From positions 5,757,501 through 5,821,500 of the forward strand of contig NC_132978.1 of assembly GCF_047496725.1 (NCBI RefSeq): a stretch of DNA of 64,000 nt. Reading direction: 5' to 3'. Source of the DNA: Anoplolepis gracilipes. Lineage: Eukaryota > Arthropoda > Insecta > Hymenoptera > Formicidae. The notes below the pieces were generated by a model. It did not search any database. It was not told where the DNA came from and saw only the letters and a list, made by a program, of their open reading frames with translations. Every line of letters begins with the position of its first letter. Position 1 is the first letter of the stretch. The translations under genes were made by a program, and so were the position numbers. This document shows, piece after piece, positions 23,271 to 35,105 of the stretch.

Positions 23271-23432
23271 TATAGCGTTTTTGAGTGAGACGGGTTTTGA
23301 TCGCTCCGGGAGCGATTCATGACGTCATTGATCAGTCTCTGCAATTCCTCAGAAGAATGGAAAGCTGTTGGTCAATGACGTCATTAATCGCTCCCGGAAC
23401 GATCAAAATCCACCTCACTCGAAAACGCTATT
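23271..23432. mobile_element. Foldback MITE with ~65-bp arms
   Basis: The left arm TATAGCGTTTTTGAGTGAGA...GATCGCTCCGGGAGCGATT...GACGTCATTGA is the inverted complement, with few mismatches, of the right arm ending CTCACTCGAAAACGCTA. The spacer is about 35 bp. The arms contain the internal palindrome CGCTCCGGGAGCG and a CRE-like TGACGTCA in each arm. There is no coding capacity. Confidence 0.75.
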
Positions 23433-24595
23433 ATGGTGAAATCACATGGTACGGGAATCAGCGTGCGGGACAGAGGATACGTGATTCGAACAGCCAATCA
23501 GCGCTCTTCCGCATTTTTAGAAGAGGATATTTGCGGAGATACGAATATTTAAAAATTTTTTGAGTGCGCTGTTAGTGGCTAAAACTACAATTTTCGTGTA
23601 AAAAAGTCGATTATAACTTAGAAAGTATTGATCGTACGCATATAGCATGTATTATGAAAGTAATAGGGAATAAAATTTTGAAACTTTTCATGTATATTTG
23701 AATTCTTTTGGTAATAAGTGTATGAGATAAAGGCAATAAAGTTGCAAACTTTGAATTTTGAAAGGTATTTTGCAAAATAGCTCTCGGTTGGCTGTAGGCG
23801 ATAATAACATATACATTAATTAAAGACAATTAAATTATTTTTAAAATGAACTGTAGCAGACCCTTCTACGATAAATCGTTTATGAGTTATAGGTGTTTAA
23901 AAATAAAGGCCAATATACATTTTGATTAAAAATTACAGTTATAGTGCAAAAACGTATGCGTAACAATTTTATAAAAATTAGTTTCAACTTATTTTTATTA
24001 GTTCATATACATATGAAAATAGTCCAGCTGCGTAAGTCCATCACGAGATGTGTTTTTTACTAAAAAAAACCGGCATTGGAAAAGTGCTGTTTTCGGATAA
24101 ATTTAGGCCAAAATTGCATTTTTATTCCTTTTTTTGTCTATATCTTCATTTCTGGCAACTTTACGAAGAAAAATGCACAGGACCTAAATTGAAGATAACA
24201 AAATTTCCTACAATTTAGGTCCTATTTTGCGACGCGCAGGCGCGTTTTCGTCGCGTCGCAAAATGATCCATATTTAAAAAAATTCTATCTCGGCTTCTAT
24301 TGGTCGTACGGAGTTCTATAAAAAACCAAATTGTGCAGAATTTTATTAGCTACAATTTTGATATTCATGTTTTTGCTCGTAAACTTGATACTTTTTGAAT
24401 TATTTACGAAAAACCGGTTTTTTGGACTTTTTTATCACCTCTGTGAGTTTTCCGTAGCTTCCACACATGGAGACTTTTGATATGTCAAAAAGCATCCCAA
24501 AACACACTTCTCTACAAAATTGCAGCATTTGTTCAATTATTTTTTCTAAATCGTGAAATATCGAGCCATTTTACTGGGTTATAAAAGAAATAACC
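23433..24595. other. AT-rich intergenic sequence
   Basis: No gene is supported. The only clear structure is a 12-bp hairpin, TTTTGCGACGCG (24225-24236) with CGCGTCGCAAAA (24252-24263). A nearby CCTAAATT/AATTTAGG pairing (24182-24220) suggests a decayed foldback element. Confidence 0.5.
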
Positions 24596-25143
24596 TGTTG
24601 TGCCCGTGCCGTGAGGATAGGGTTTTTCGGGATATCCGCCCAAAAAGTTGGAACTCAGGCAGCAAGTAAACGCACTCCGTACTTGTTTAGTAAAAGAATA
24701 TATTTCGGTCGTACTGTTACACTATTCTCACACTACTGTTAACTCGCGTATTCGGTCATCGTGTAGACGAACCGTGTCGATAGGTCGATAACTTATTTAC
24801 GCGCGGCTCTCTTATTAGCTACTTTCTTACGAGCGACCGCGATGGGTCTCGCGATCGGTTTATATATCGCTTTAATTTCGGGGGTGGAAGGATGAGGTTT
24901 TCCGGGTCGGAGCGCGGGACGTGTTCCGTGCTCGGGTGTCGTAATGCTTATTCAGCTTGACCGTGACTTGCTTTCTTTTTGGTCACGTCTTATTTTTCTT
25001 TCTTAATCTTTCTATTTAATTCTTATTTAATTTTCTTGTTTAATTCTTTTAATACTTTGCTTTGCTTGCTTGATTTTAATTTCTTATTTCTTAATTTTAT
25101 GTATTTACTTTTCCTTTCCAGGTAAGTGTCTCGGGTTACGACA
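24596..25143. mobile_element. Solo LTR (~548 bp)
   Basis: It begins TGTTGTGCCCG and ends CGGGTTACGACA, so the termini are TG...CA with matching inverted ends (TGTTGTGCCCG against TGTCGTAACCCG). It is flanked by AACC and AACT, a possible 4-bp duplication with one change. A TATATA stretch lies near 24862. No internal coding region accompanies it. Orientation is left open because the ends are nearly symmetrical. Confidence 0.6.
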
Positions 25144-25399
25144 AACTTGTTTATCGAGAAATTTTTCATGTCTCGCTATATCATCTTCAGTTAGTTCTTC
25201 TTTATTTTGTGAATAACTAACAATGATGCAATCGTCATCTTGTTCCATGCATTTGTCAGAACAGTAACAGTAATATTAGTTGCTTCCATTGGTAAAATAT
25301 TGGATTCGCAATTGACTTTTTTTGATAATATTTTCGTCTATATTATATTATCGACGACTTTTTCGACCACTAAATTTTTTGGCTGCTTCTTGAGCTTCT

Positions 25400-25887
25400 A
25401 TTATATATTTAGGATTTCTAATAGACATGTCTATTATGTCGACTATCCAAGATTTCGGGCAGCATGCAATCATAATAGAAATGTGTTAAAAAGGGCACCA
25501 TTTAAGTATTCCAAAATACATTGTCTTTTTTTAACACGTACTATTTCTAAGCTTCTTGGCATCCACACAGTGAAAATACAATATTCTCGCTGCGTTATAC
25601 TTAACTGGTCTTGAACTTGATAGAAAAATCGATGTTTTGGATTCATCTTAGCTGGATTTTTCTTATCAAAAACGCTTTTTAAATTAAGGCAGCGTCTTTA
25701 TAGCCTCTTCCACTGTTAAATATTCAGCTGATAGAGGACATTTTATTTCTACCAGGCCATCTTTATCTATGAGCCCATCAGAAGTACCCAAGCATGGATT
25801 TTTAACATCAATGAATAATCCGCAAGTTTTAATCTCCTTTTTCAGCATTTTGACCAATTCTTTTTTTGCAATTTTTCCCTCTTGCAA
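25400..25887 (-). pseudogene. YqaJ-type exonuclease (viral recombinase-like) relic
   Basis: The minus strand reads EIKTCGLFIDVKNPCLGTSD-GLIDKDGLVEIKCP, the D...E-x-K nuclease signature of YqaJ/lambda-exonuclease-like domains. A TAA lies about 20 residues further on. The next segment, MNPKHRFFYQVQDQLSITQ and REYCIFTVWMPRS, matches the family's following strand ('YYQ.Q.QL..t.r.yC.f.vw'). The frame then breaks again before a CMLPEILDSR-like tail near 25430. Such domains recur in insect genomes beside transposons. This copy is fragmentary. Confidence 0.6.
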
Positions 25888-25954
25888 CTATATTTCATAG
25901 CCGCGGTATCGATAGAGGGAAGGAACAAAATGTTCTTTACAATTGCAGCGCAAA

Positions 25955-26385
25955 ATGTCACATGCAAACCGCATCTAGCATAATATTGCAACCAGCTTAC
26001 GAATAAATCGCTTCTAGGATAATTTTTTAACCAGTGCGCACATGCAAACCGCATCTGGTACGAAATATTACAACCAGCTCACGAATAAATCGCCTCGGGC
26101 ATAATTTTTTAACCAGTGCGCACATGCAAACCGCATCTGGCATAAAATATTGCAACTAGCTCACGAATAAATCGCCTTTGGGATAATTTTTTAACTAATG
26201 CGCACATGCGAACCGCATTTGGTACGAAATATTACAACTAGCTCACGAATAAATCGCCTCTGGGATTATTTTTTAACTAATGCGTACATGCGAACCACAT
26301 CTAGTACGAAATATTACAACCAGCTCACGAATAAATCGCCTCTGGGATTATTTTTTAACTAATGCGCACATGCAAACCGCATTTT
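25955..26385. repeat. 82-bp tandem repeat, just over five units
   Basis: The landmark CATGC(A/G)AACC recurs at 25961, 26041, 26123, 26205, 26287 and 26369, i.e. spacings of 80, 82, 82, 82 and 82. Each unit also carries TCACGAATAAATCGCC and an ATTTTTTAAC run. It abuts the N-terminal side of the YqaJ relic. Confidence 0.9.
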
Positions 26386-26486
26386 AATAATAAATTTTAT
26401 ATATTATTTATATTTTTTATTTAGCAATAGTTTTAAAGATATAATTTGAAAAAAAAATGTAAAACAATTTTCATAATACTAATGTT

Positions 26487-27037
26487 TTAACCTTTGTCAG
26501 TCACACTTCTCGAGAATCCCGTACCGGTCACACTGGATGAAATACACCCCAGCGTGTTTGCACGTATATAAAAAATTGTAGGTGACCTTAAAAAAAAAAA
26601 TATCCTGTGGTAGTTTAAGCCTTCCTTAAAAAGACTGTATAGGTTTGATTTGCAAAAAATTAATTTAACATATGTAAAAAAATTGTTGAAAAAAATAGTC
26701 AGAAAAGTGACTTTTCACAAAAACAAATGTAACTTTTTCAATTTTTAAGATATTTCAATTTTTCAAACGGTTTTCTCATCCTCAGATGATGCACTTTTCA
26801 CTGATTATTGCAGTTTATGCGGATGTTCCAAAAAGTTTATTTATTTTGAGGTATAAAGGTGCGATTTTTTGCGGAAAAATGAAAAAGACATTTTTATGGA
26901 AAAATAGCAATATATTTGAAGGTCCCAACCTACCTGTAGATGACGACACAAGGTCCATTTCCATTGGTTTACTGGGTCGTTTTTGAAGTCAAAAAACGCT
27001 GGGGTGTATTTTACCCAGTGTGACTGTTAAGGATTAA
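26487..27037. mobile_element. piggyBac-like MITE
   Basis: It is bounded by TTAA on both sides. The inner ends read CCTTTGTCAGTCACAC (left) and TCCTTAACAGTCACAC (right, reverse complement). A 27-bp inverted repeat, TCACACTGG(A/G)T(G/A)AAATACACC plus CCAGCG, lies at about 26528-26554 and 26996-27022. TTAA targets and CCYTT-type ends are typical of piggyBac derivatives. The 66-codon ORF inside has no recognisable feature. Confidence 0.65.
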
Positions 27038-27700
27038 TGGACTTTTTATGGAAGTCAAATTACCGATACAAGTCATCACTCAAAAAGTGTGATTAATGAC
27101 GTCAAAATCCGTCTTGTGTTAATAGAAATATTTGGATTTTTAGATTAATGGACAATTTCAAGAACATTATAACATTATTATTTTGATAATTTGATTATTA
27201 GAAAATAAAGTATGTGCTTTATAAAAGTGAAAGTGTCAAATGGGATATCGTAACTCTCTCTATATATATTATATTATTTAAATAATATTATATATTATCA
27301 TATTTTATATATATATATATATATATTATTTATATATAACTTATGAATCAAAATTTATTTTTGATAAAAAAATATAAATTTATTGGAAAATAAGATCGCT
27401 CTCTGAGTAATAAAATCTTTCATTAGAAAACGATATGCCATAACATAATTAGATAACGATATAATAAACAACATATGACATAACAACATTAAACAATTCT
27501 TTTTATATAAATGAAAATACTAACCTTTTTATCTTTTCTTGAAGGAAACTCTACATTAGAGAGACAAATGTTTCCAATCGTGCTGTTGACCCATTTTTTT
27601 AGACACAAATAACTAACATTACACAAATAACTTCACTACACAAAACTATACTAAATGATATTACAGCATGCATCAGTGATGCCGAATCAGATGCGTGGCT
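27038..27700. other. AT-rich spacer
   Basis: It contains TA-rich microsatellite-like tracts (27250-27340) and no supported gene. Confidence 0.5.
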
Positions 27701-27706
27701 CACTCT

Positions 27707-27804
27707 CCGTATGACGCACACACAAGCGCGAGTCATGTATATGTAGCGCCGCGCACGTGCCAAGCTCACATGTAAACGGCTCGCGCTTGTGTGTGTCATA
27801 CGGG
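27707..27804. repeat. Inverted repeat abutting X-B
   Basis: CCGTATGACGCACACACAAG (from 27707) is the near-perfect inverted partner of sequence at 27780-27804 (CTTGTGTGTGTCATACGG). The arms are about 25 bp and separated by about 47 bp. X-B begins one base after the right arm, so X-B may have landed at the edge of a small foldback element. Confidence 0.6.
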
Positions 27805-27805
27805 T

Positions 27806-30741
27806 TGTTACGTCCTGGATCGCGAGCGAGGTGCGGTTGCGAGTGGCGGATCGCGGTGGCCGAGCGGTAAACCTGTCACGATCAGTGTAGCGGTGCACCG
27901 GAAGCTAGCGGTCAAGACGTAATGGATAATGAGGAGGATGTGAAGTGAGTAGACAATGAGTATAGATTGTTTACGTATACTAATTTTTATGTATTTATCA
28001 TTATTTTATACTAAACATATATGTACAGTTATATTTTCTTATATTTTACAAGACGAATAGACAACTAAATCACGGACGAGTATCGGGAGGCGAACTGATA
28101 GGTGCTTCAGCGGCCGGCAGGATGCATACTCGCCCGAAGAAAGGCTGGGAGGAAATGATCCTCGGTTGCGTAATCCCGAAGTCTATCAACGGCGGGGGCA
28201 CGGGCCACGGACGGTATTCGATAGGCGGTAAGGGCCTATGTGAGGAAGCGACGGCTCCGCTACTGGATGCCGGTGGAGTGACAGCGTCGTGGAACGGGTC
28301 AGGAGCTGAGGACTCCACTGTATGGTTTCCCGGTGGAGGGTATGTGAAGTACCCGACGGATGCTGGGTTCTGGCTATCTGGTAGAAACGCGGCCGTTCGG
28401 ACCGTTAAATAGGAGCCGCCTTGGTATAGTGACCGGATGAGGCGCTTCAATTGATGAGCACGCCCTGCTCGACGTGACCGACCCATGACGCAGCTAGGGA
28501 GGTAAGCGAAATTATAATCAACGCCATGGTTGAATACGCGGAGGGATATAGGCAGGGGTTAGCAATAGTAAAGCGAGTGATGAAAAAGGAAAAAGAAAGA
28601 AAAAAAAACATATACGCGTTAACGTAAATTGCTAAACGAGTTGACCTTATCTGACGGGTTGCGGAGACAGGGTGAGCCTTAATGAGTTTACTTTAATTTA
28701 ATATTTATTTTATATTTCAGACCAAGAAGAGCGATCGGAGGAATTGTGAGAGACGCCCTGAGAGAGGCGCGGTTCGTGGACTGAGAGGAGGCAGATTGCC
28801 GTGGGAGAAACGCGCTACACGCTAGGAGGCGGAATGCCCTGAAAGAGGCGCACTACGGTGTAGGTAAGGATGGTTATCGCTCTCTGTCTAATGACACCCC
28901 CTATGAAGACGTCCGAATAAAATATTAATCTCTTCAATTATAAGTTACAGATATCTGAGGCTCTGGGTGTGTCAAGGCGGACGTCGCGGACCTTGCCACT
29001 GGTGAGCGGATAAAGAAAAAGAAAAGAAAAAAAAATAAAAGAAGAAGCTATAAAGAATACAAGAACGCCCTGGGGGAGGCGCGCACCGACGCAGGATAAC
29101 CGAAACGCCCTGGGAGAGGCGCGCGTCGCCGCAGGATGAAAGAGAGAGCCCGACGTAGGCGTGAAGGAAGGATGACGTCGTCAGATAAGTAGCACTAATT
29201 TGCCCGATAATTTCAGTATTAAAATTAGAATAGAAAGCTTGTCTCTATATTTACAGGTGTGGACACGAAAGATTAACGGCGAGAAGAATTGACACCGAAA
29301 AGATGACCGACGCCCGGAACGGACAGGAGCCGGAACTGACACAGGTATGTATATTTCAAGTAAATTACACGTAAACAATATGATTAATGATTACACGAAT
29401 ATATCTTAATAATAACGACAACGTACTCACTTCACTAAATTATTATGTGTTACAGGAACCACTGGAGAACACACTGTCACGCGGGTGTATACGAGAATGT
29501 GGATCTACAATAATATTAGGATTACAATATTAGTTAATAGAACTTTCCTTTGACTATAATTTTACGCGCGGACAGGTTTCGGACGCTTAAACGATATTAT
29601 AGATAGGCGGCATTAATAATAATCTGATTGTCTGGAGAAGAAAAGATATAACGCTTATATTGTTGATAGAGATAATTTACTGCGAATGAAAATTAAGATA
29701 AAATGTCTTTGAAGGTGATAGATAGAATTCGATATGTATTGTGAGCGCCGTGAAAATCGAAAAAGAGAAAGGAAATATAATAGTGACAGTGGAACCAATT
29801 AATCAAGAATAAATTTATGCGACAGTAAACGCAAGAACTGAAAGCTAATTAATAGTATTCGCGATATGCTAGTCTCGAAGTCTCTCTGAGTTAATGATTT
29901 TGTGTGAATAATACCGAGTAATGAACTAGAAACACTTATTCGAAGATATAATATTAATTACACTGTGTGAAAATTTGCAAGAGCGTATGTATGATTGAAT
30001 GCTATAAAGATAACCAATTATTAAATCGTATGAATGACTGTCTGTACGTACAGTGAATTTACTGAGTACTGTATGAATCGAGTATGAATACTGGGTAAAC
30101 TGTCTAACTGATCGAATACCGAATATGCTGATCGAATACTGACTGAATATGATCAAATAATACTGAATATGATCGAATAATACAGAATGAAATAACTGTC
30201 GAAGCGTAAACTGAATGATCTGAACTGTCTGGGCGATAACTGAATACTCAATGTTGAGCGCACTGTGCTCCTGTTTGTATACCCGTGGTCGCTGAGGGCT
30301 CCCACCTTCTGAATTATAGCGCGCGCAACGTGGTCCGATGCTGGCCACGCTTGTTTGTCACGGGTATCACTCGCCGGGCAATAGTAAGCGGTCACGGTGT
30401 TTGTCCGAAATTTTCACGTGATCCGGCGGTTCCTGAATGTTCTAGAAGCTTCGGGACTAGCATTATAATATAATATTTATATCGTTATTTCTAGATATAT
30501 CGCAATTATTACTAGCGTTACGATAACTTATCTGATTAATTACTTATCGCCGCATTGTATTATAGCGTTGTACTTAAATAATTGTAGAGATATGAGAGCA
30601 TTTCGCTAATTAACTTATTAATTAACAATTATCTATGATGTCGCATAAAGTTATTCGTGGATTACAAAGTCTAAATTAGTCTACAGACGTTAAACTCGCT
30701 ATTATATAACTATATGTATATCATTATAACTAGTAGTAAAA

Positions 30742-30792
<51 letters not shown>

Positions 30793-31754
30793 TAATAGTG
30801 GTATAAATGCACATGTAATATGCCGTGATATATTTACAATGAATGGATGAGGAGTGTGTAAGTGTGTATAAATGCATAAATTTATGACAAGTTTATATTG
30901 TGAGAGATTGAGTGTGTAATTTAAATAATGCGTATGGAATATGTATGAATTAGCTATAAGATCCGAAACTATTGTGTTACCATGTAAATGATACATTGAT
31001 TATGCGTATGTTAATATATATGCCTGTAATAAGTTTATAATAGGTTTATTGAGAATGCGTCGTTTGTGCGTACTAATGCGTCACTATGTCAATAAATTAT
31101 TTATAGGGTGTGTGTATTTGCGTGTTACTGGGTGGATAATATGTCTATAATAGTCAGATACTGATTAAACATTGTGTAGATGATAAGTTTATAACGCGCG
31201 TATTTTTGTATCACCAGGTATATTAGGTGACAATTGTTATATAATTTTATGGTATGTTTATTAAGGAGCCTGTATCTATGTAATTATTTCTGGGTGTTCA
31301 TTATGCATTTATACTTGGTTTATGTAGTGTATGATGTGTGTATTATTGTACCACCGTATATATATAGGTATGGTCATTTTGTTTATTATGCATATGTATA
31401 TTGTAATTATCATTCATCCTCAATAAAATGATAAAGAAGTTTTGAGAATATTATCACGTTCAAGTTATTTCAGACACCTTGTATAAGTAAGAGTTAATTA
31501 AGTAATTGTATATATTTGAGTGTGACTGTCTAACTTTCGTTATCTTCCAGAGCTTTATTCGTTTTAAACTCTTTATGGGATATTTATATTGTTTTCACTA
31601 TAATATGTATATATATATGTATCATGAGTGGTTCATTTTAATTATTATTGCTTTTAATTGATCACTTAAATGTTGTCTGAGCCTCGAGGAGTTCTTGTCA
31701 GGTCGTTATAATTTGTCTTTAAAACATCTGTAGATTATGATTTCTGCAGCGAGT

Positions 31755-31813
<59 letters not shown>

Positions 31814-33337
31814 GTGTATGCACCGAGTTATCGTCATGGTTGATATATGAAATAATTATAAATAATAGTTGACCGGATTTTTATTGGCAAACCAAATTGG
31901 ATTCATGGTAAGGAATTATTATGCAGATGATGGGTATGATCGAATCTTTTATTGTTGTTAAAATTTGAATTTACTGAAATCACTGCGCTGCGGTGGAGTA
32001 TGAGTAAAATTGACAAGTTATTATATTTGGGTGACAGAATCATTAGATATGTACGTTATTGTGGTATTAATTCGGTTTTGGGATATTAAACTGCATTTAA
32101 TAGTGAAGGCATAATTATATATTGGAGGTACGGATTAAAATAAATGAATTATTTATTAAAGTTGAAAATATGAGGTGTCCCTGGAGTAAAATGGGTCTAT
32201 AACAATGTGCGCTTAACTTTTTATGGCGGGGTTGTAGCCGTATAAGTTGCTACTTTTTTTGGTTCTTTATGAGTCAAGGCGCCAGGAAATAATTAATTAA
32301 GGTCATTGGGCGAGTTTTTTACGTGATGTTTAAACCGTTAAAAATTGGGTGCTTTTCGATGTTGCGACAACTTTTGATATATTGAGAAAAGTGACTTAGA
32401 CTGTGCATAGGAAGTTGCAATTGCGCATACGAGTTACTTGGGTTGCTCAGATTTAATAATTAATGAAAGTTCATATATAGGGTGTCCCAAAAGTACCGAT
32501 CGGAGTTTATCATATGAAGCTTATGGAATTTAACCAAATGAATCGGTCGGTTGTTAAACACTATTTTCTACTAATGTTTGGATAATATGACAATGTTAGT
32601 TTATATACCGGGTGTCAATTTATTAAGGTGAACATGTGTCAGGAGTTGTATTTCCGCTTATTCGCAGTTATGATCTCTTTCCTTGCGTGATTTTAGCTTG
32701 TTATATAGATTTTCTTTATATTTTTGTTATACCGGGTGGTGGTTAATTCTCGATGCGTGTGTCTATGGTGATGTGTACGTGTATGTTTGTGTTTAGTAAG
32801 AGTGATGACGCCGAGGTGGAGTGAACATTGACTTATATTATCGCTATTACTTAATTTATGCTATTCTATTGACGCGTACTTAATATTATGTTTCCTTTTT
32901 ATTTTTCAAGTACTGCAACTAGAGTGACAAAACTAAATGGGTAATTGTAATAAAACTAAGATGTTCGACCGATTTGGTAGGCCGTTTCTCTTCCCTTTTT
33001 CAGGTGCTGAGGATGCGGACCAGAAGGTGATATACCGGGTGGCCGGAAAATAGGTAAGAATTTTCATTGGACAACTAATTAATTATTTTCCTTTATTTTT
33101 AGGTAGGAAAGAACCAGTGATGGGGATAAAACAAGAAAGAGAAAAAAAATGTTCTAGCCGGAAACATAATAAAAAGGTATTTATTGGCTTAATCTATTTT
33201 TGATAATAACTATATGTATATATATAAAAAGAAAAAAAAATTTTATAGGTGCTTAACGCTTACTACGTCTACTTCACAGGTGACGTATGGAGTCAACGGA
33301 CGGCGACTGGTGTCAAGCGGAGGCGCTGGACGTGACA
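27806..33337 (-). mobile_element. X-B: 5.53-kb LTR-like unit
   Basis: It has the same termini as X-A (TGTTACGTCC on the plus strand at the left, GGACGTGACA at the right), but the flanks (CGGGT, ATTTT) show no duplication. It carries the promoter (TATACAAA at 30274-30281), the 138-aa ORF, a long TA run (31758-31806) and fewer CGCC/GGCG units than X-A. Its U3 end (poly-A stretch and TATATGTATATATA near 33215) matches X-C rather than X-A. Confidence 0.75.
28070..28486 (-). CDS. X-element small protein, 138 aa (copy B)
   Basis: It has the same length and frame as the X-A copy. The first 32 residues, starting MGRSRRAGRAHQLKRLIRSL, are identical. Roughly a dozen substitutions lie in the Pro/Ser-rich middle and C-terminus (AAFLPDSQNPASV, GNHTVESSAPDPF, RVCILPAAEAP). 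The PPIEYRPWPVPPPLIDFGIT block is intact. Substitutions without frameshift or stop between two otherwise decaying elements suggest past constraint. Function unknown. Confidence 0.6.
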   Translation of the reverse strand: MGRSRRAGRAHQLKRLIRSLYQGGSYLTVRTAAFLPDSQNPASVGYFTYPPPGNHTVESSAPDPFHDAVTPPASSSGAVASSHRPLPPIEYRPWPVPPPLIDFGITQPRIISSQPFFGRVCILPAAEAPISSPPDTRP

Positions 33338-33423
33338 ATTTTATACTTATCAAATATATTATTTAAGTAAAACATTTAATTTTAAATTATAATAAGCAAT
33401 TAAATGATTGAATATAACTCTAA

Positions 33424-33623
33424 AGACCGGCAGTTTCAATGTCGTATAACTGTAGCCGAAGAGCTCCTGCCCATAGGACGCTTGCCGCGCGGGAAAGACT
33501 GACGCGGTAGCCAATAAACGCTAAGACATCAATACGTTGATTGGCTATCGCATCGCTTTTTACCACGGCAAGCGTTTCTGCGTCCTGCGGGCAGAAGCCC
33601 AAACTGTCCTTCTCAAGGTCGGT
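33424..33623. mobile_element. Imperfect foldback (MITE-like)
   Basis: The left part, CCTGCCCATAGGACGC then TTGCCGCGCGGG and GCCAATAAACG, is the inverted partner of the right part CGTTGATTGGC...CCACGGCAAGCG and GCGTCCTGCGGGCAG, with small indels. It has no coding capacity. Confidence 0.55.
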
Positions 33624-33875
33624 TTTTCAATCGATTAACTTTAACCTCGGTATAAATTATATCTATCTCTTTCTTGTGAACTTACCTAAAAGAAACGAAG
33701 ATATAATTTGAATTAAAGTTAAAGTTAATGATGATTAAAAATCTGATTTAAAAAAGAGACAAAGAATGGGAGTGTAAGTATATATTTATTTTCAAAAAGT
33801 CAACTTAAGTGATATACATTAATGAACTCATTATTATATTTATCATCATTTGTAAAAAGAATAATCATTTTATAG

Positions 33876-34007
33876 GTAAACAAAATATTACAAATTGACG
33901 GAAAAAACGAAAGAGACTTGATTAGAAGAGCTTTGACTACAACATTTGATGATAATTTGGCCTGTATATGTTTATGGACGGAACAGAAAAACAATTTTAA
34001 GATTTGA
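33876..34007 (+). pseudogene. DUF4806-like exon relic
   Basis: After an acceptor-like TTTTATAG the frame reads ILQIDGKNERDLIRRALTTT then FDDNLACICLWTEQKNNFKI and a stop. This resembles the C-terminal core of DUF4806 proteins ('..iGG.n..d...r.l..ll.n.la...sw.G.k.k..f'), which are abundant in ants. A possible next exon, after TTACAAATAACAG, encodes DAKRKTGKKVTIFVHQPTLK. Only a fragment survives; the match is from memory of the family pattern. Confidence 0.4.
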
Positions 34008-34344
34008 GATACACATATTATGCTATGTTTCAAAAGTAAGTTAGTTGTTAGTATATATATATATATTGGTATCAAAATCTGTAATTGTTTTATATATTTA
34101 AATTTATTACAAATAACAGATGCAAAAAGGAAGACCGGTAAAAAAGTGACAATTTTTGTCCATCAACCGACGCTTAAAATTCATATAGATTATCGTTGGT
34201 AGTGCCCTGCAGAATGCAAAAATATTTTATTTTAAAGCCTAAAAACCGATGGGAACTTGGCGAGATTCAAAAACAAAGTACGATGATATACTGTAACAGA
34301 TGTCCGAATATCTTATGCAGTATCCTCGGAATAGGTGATTTAAT

Positions 34345-34358
34345 TGTCTTTGTGGTGT
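34345..34358. repeat. 14-bp target duplication, first of three (family I array)
   Basis: TGTCTTTGTGGTGT lies here, at 39382-39395 between copies 3 and 4, and at 44292-44305 after copy 4. Before this first copy the sequence is unrelated to family I, so this is the original target. Confidence 0.9.
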
Positions 34359-34426
34359 CCCCCTCGTGGGCACACCTTGTCGTGGTGAGGGGGCCTAGTA
34401 ACCGAAAGGTGAAGCCAACGTGCCCA
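34359..34426 (+). ncRNA. HDV-like self-cleaving ribozyme fold (reference copy, family I copy 3)
   Basis: A nested double pseudoknot can be drawn with every stem perfect. P1 is 34359-34365 with 34387-34393 (CCCCCTC/GAGGGGG). P2 is 34367-34373 with 34420-34426 (TGGGCAC/GTGCCCA). P3 is 34374-34376 with 34384-34386 (ACC/GGT) around the 7-nt L3. P4 is 34401-34403 with 34408-34410, capped by GAAA. J4/2 (34411-34419, GAAGCCAAC) supplies candidate catalytic cytosines. Strand order and loop sizes match the HDV family, which is known at the 5' ends of R2 and some other non-LTR elements. Cleavage would fall exactly at the element's first base. Unlike canonical HDV ribozymes the first base is C rather than G. 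Confidence 0.75.
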
Positions 34427-35105
34427 AACAGCATTGCCACGAGTCGGTGTCAGCTTACTGAACGAATGGCTCCTATGTGGCAAGGCAAGCGCACTTCGTG
34501 CGTTGTTCAGACGGTCTACGGCCGTCTTTTTTTTTTTTTTTTTTTTTTTTTTTCTCCCCCCTCCTAATTTCATGCGGGTGCTCCCGCGGGATGAGGGTGC
34601 GGAGCGGTGGGTGCTCCTGCCGTGAAGCGTCCCTCAGTGGGGAAAAGTGGGAGCCGGTCGGGACCCTCGCCCGAAGGACTGGAAGGGTGACTCAGTCACC
34701 CGCCGGGCCAGAGGCGGGGATCACCCCGATCCCAGTGACTCCCACGTGTGAGTGTGTGTGTGTCTGTGAGCGTGTACTAATTCTCTCTTTATTTTCAGGA
34801 ATTTTACTTTCAGGTACAATCGGGTTTCGGATGTTGCCGTCTGTGGCTTCGTCGGCTGGGGCGGTCGTTAGGTCGTCGTTGTCGTCGCGGTCGCTTTCGT
34901 CGAGGTCGGGCCCGCATAACGTCTAAAGACTAAGGTGTTAGGAACCGTGCTTAGGGTCTGCATGATCGCGTAGACGTGAAATGTCGCGGTCGCGAACGGT
35001 CCGCTCCGGGATACCTGCCGTCCTCCCGGAGTATTTAGGCTTGGCGGCGTAAAGGTGGCTCTACGTCGCTCGACCACCCCTTCCACCGTACTCGTGGGAA
35101 CAAAT

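Noticed and set aside
26786..26986. 66-codon ORF inside the piggyBac-like MITE.
   Set aside because: No transposase motifs, and the element is too short to encode one.
33800..34075. Minus-strand ORF of 91 codons.
   Set aside because: It is antisense to the DUF4806-like exon and rich in Ile/Leu/Lys from AT-rich sequence; no family features.
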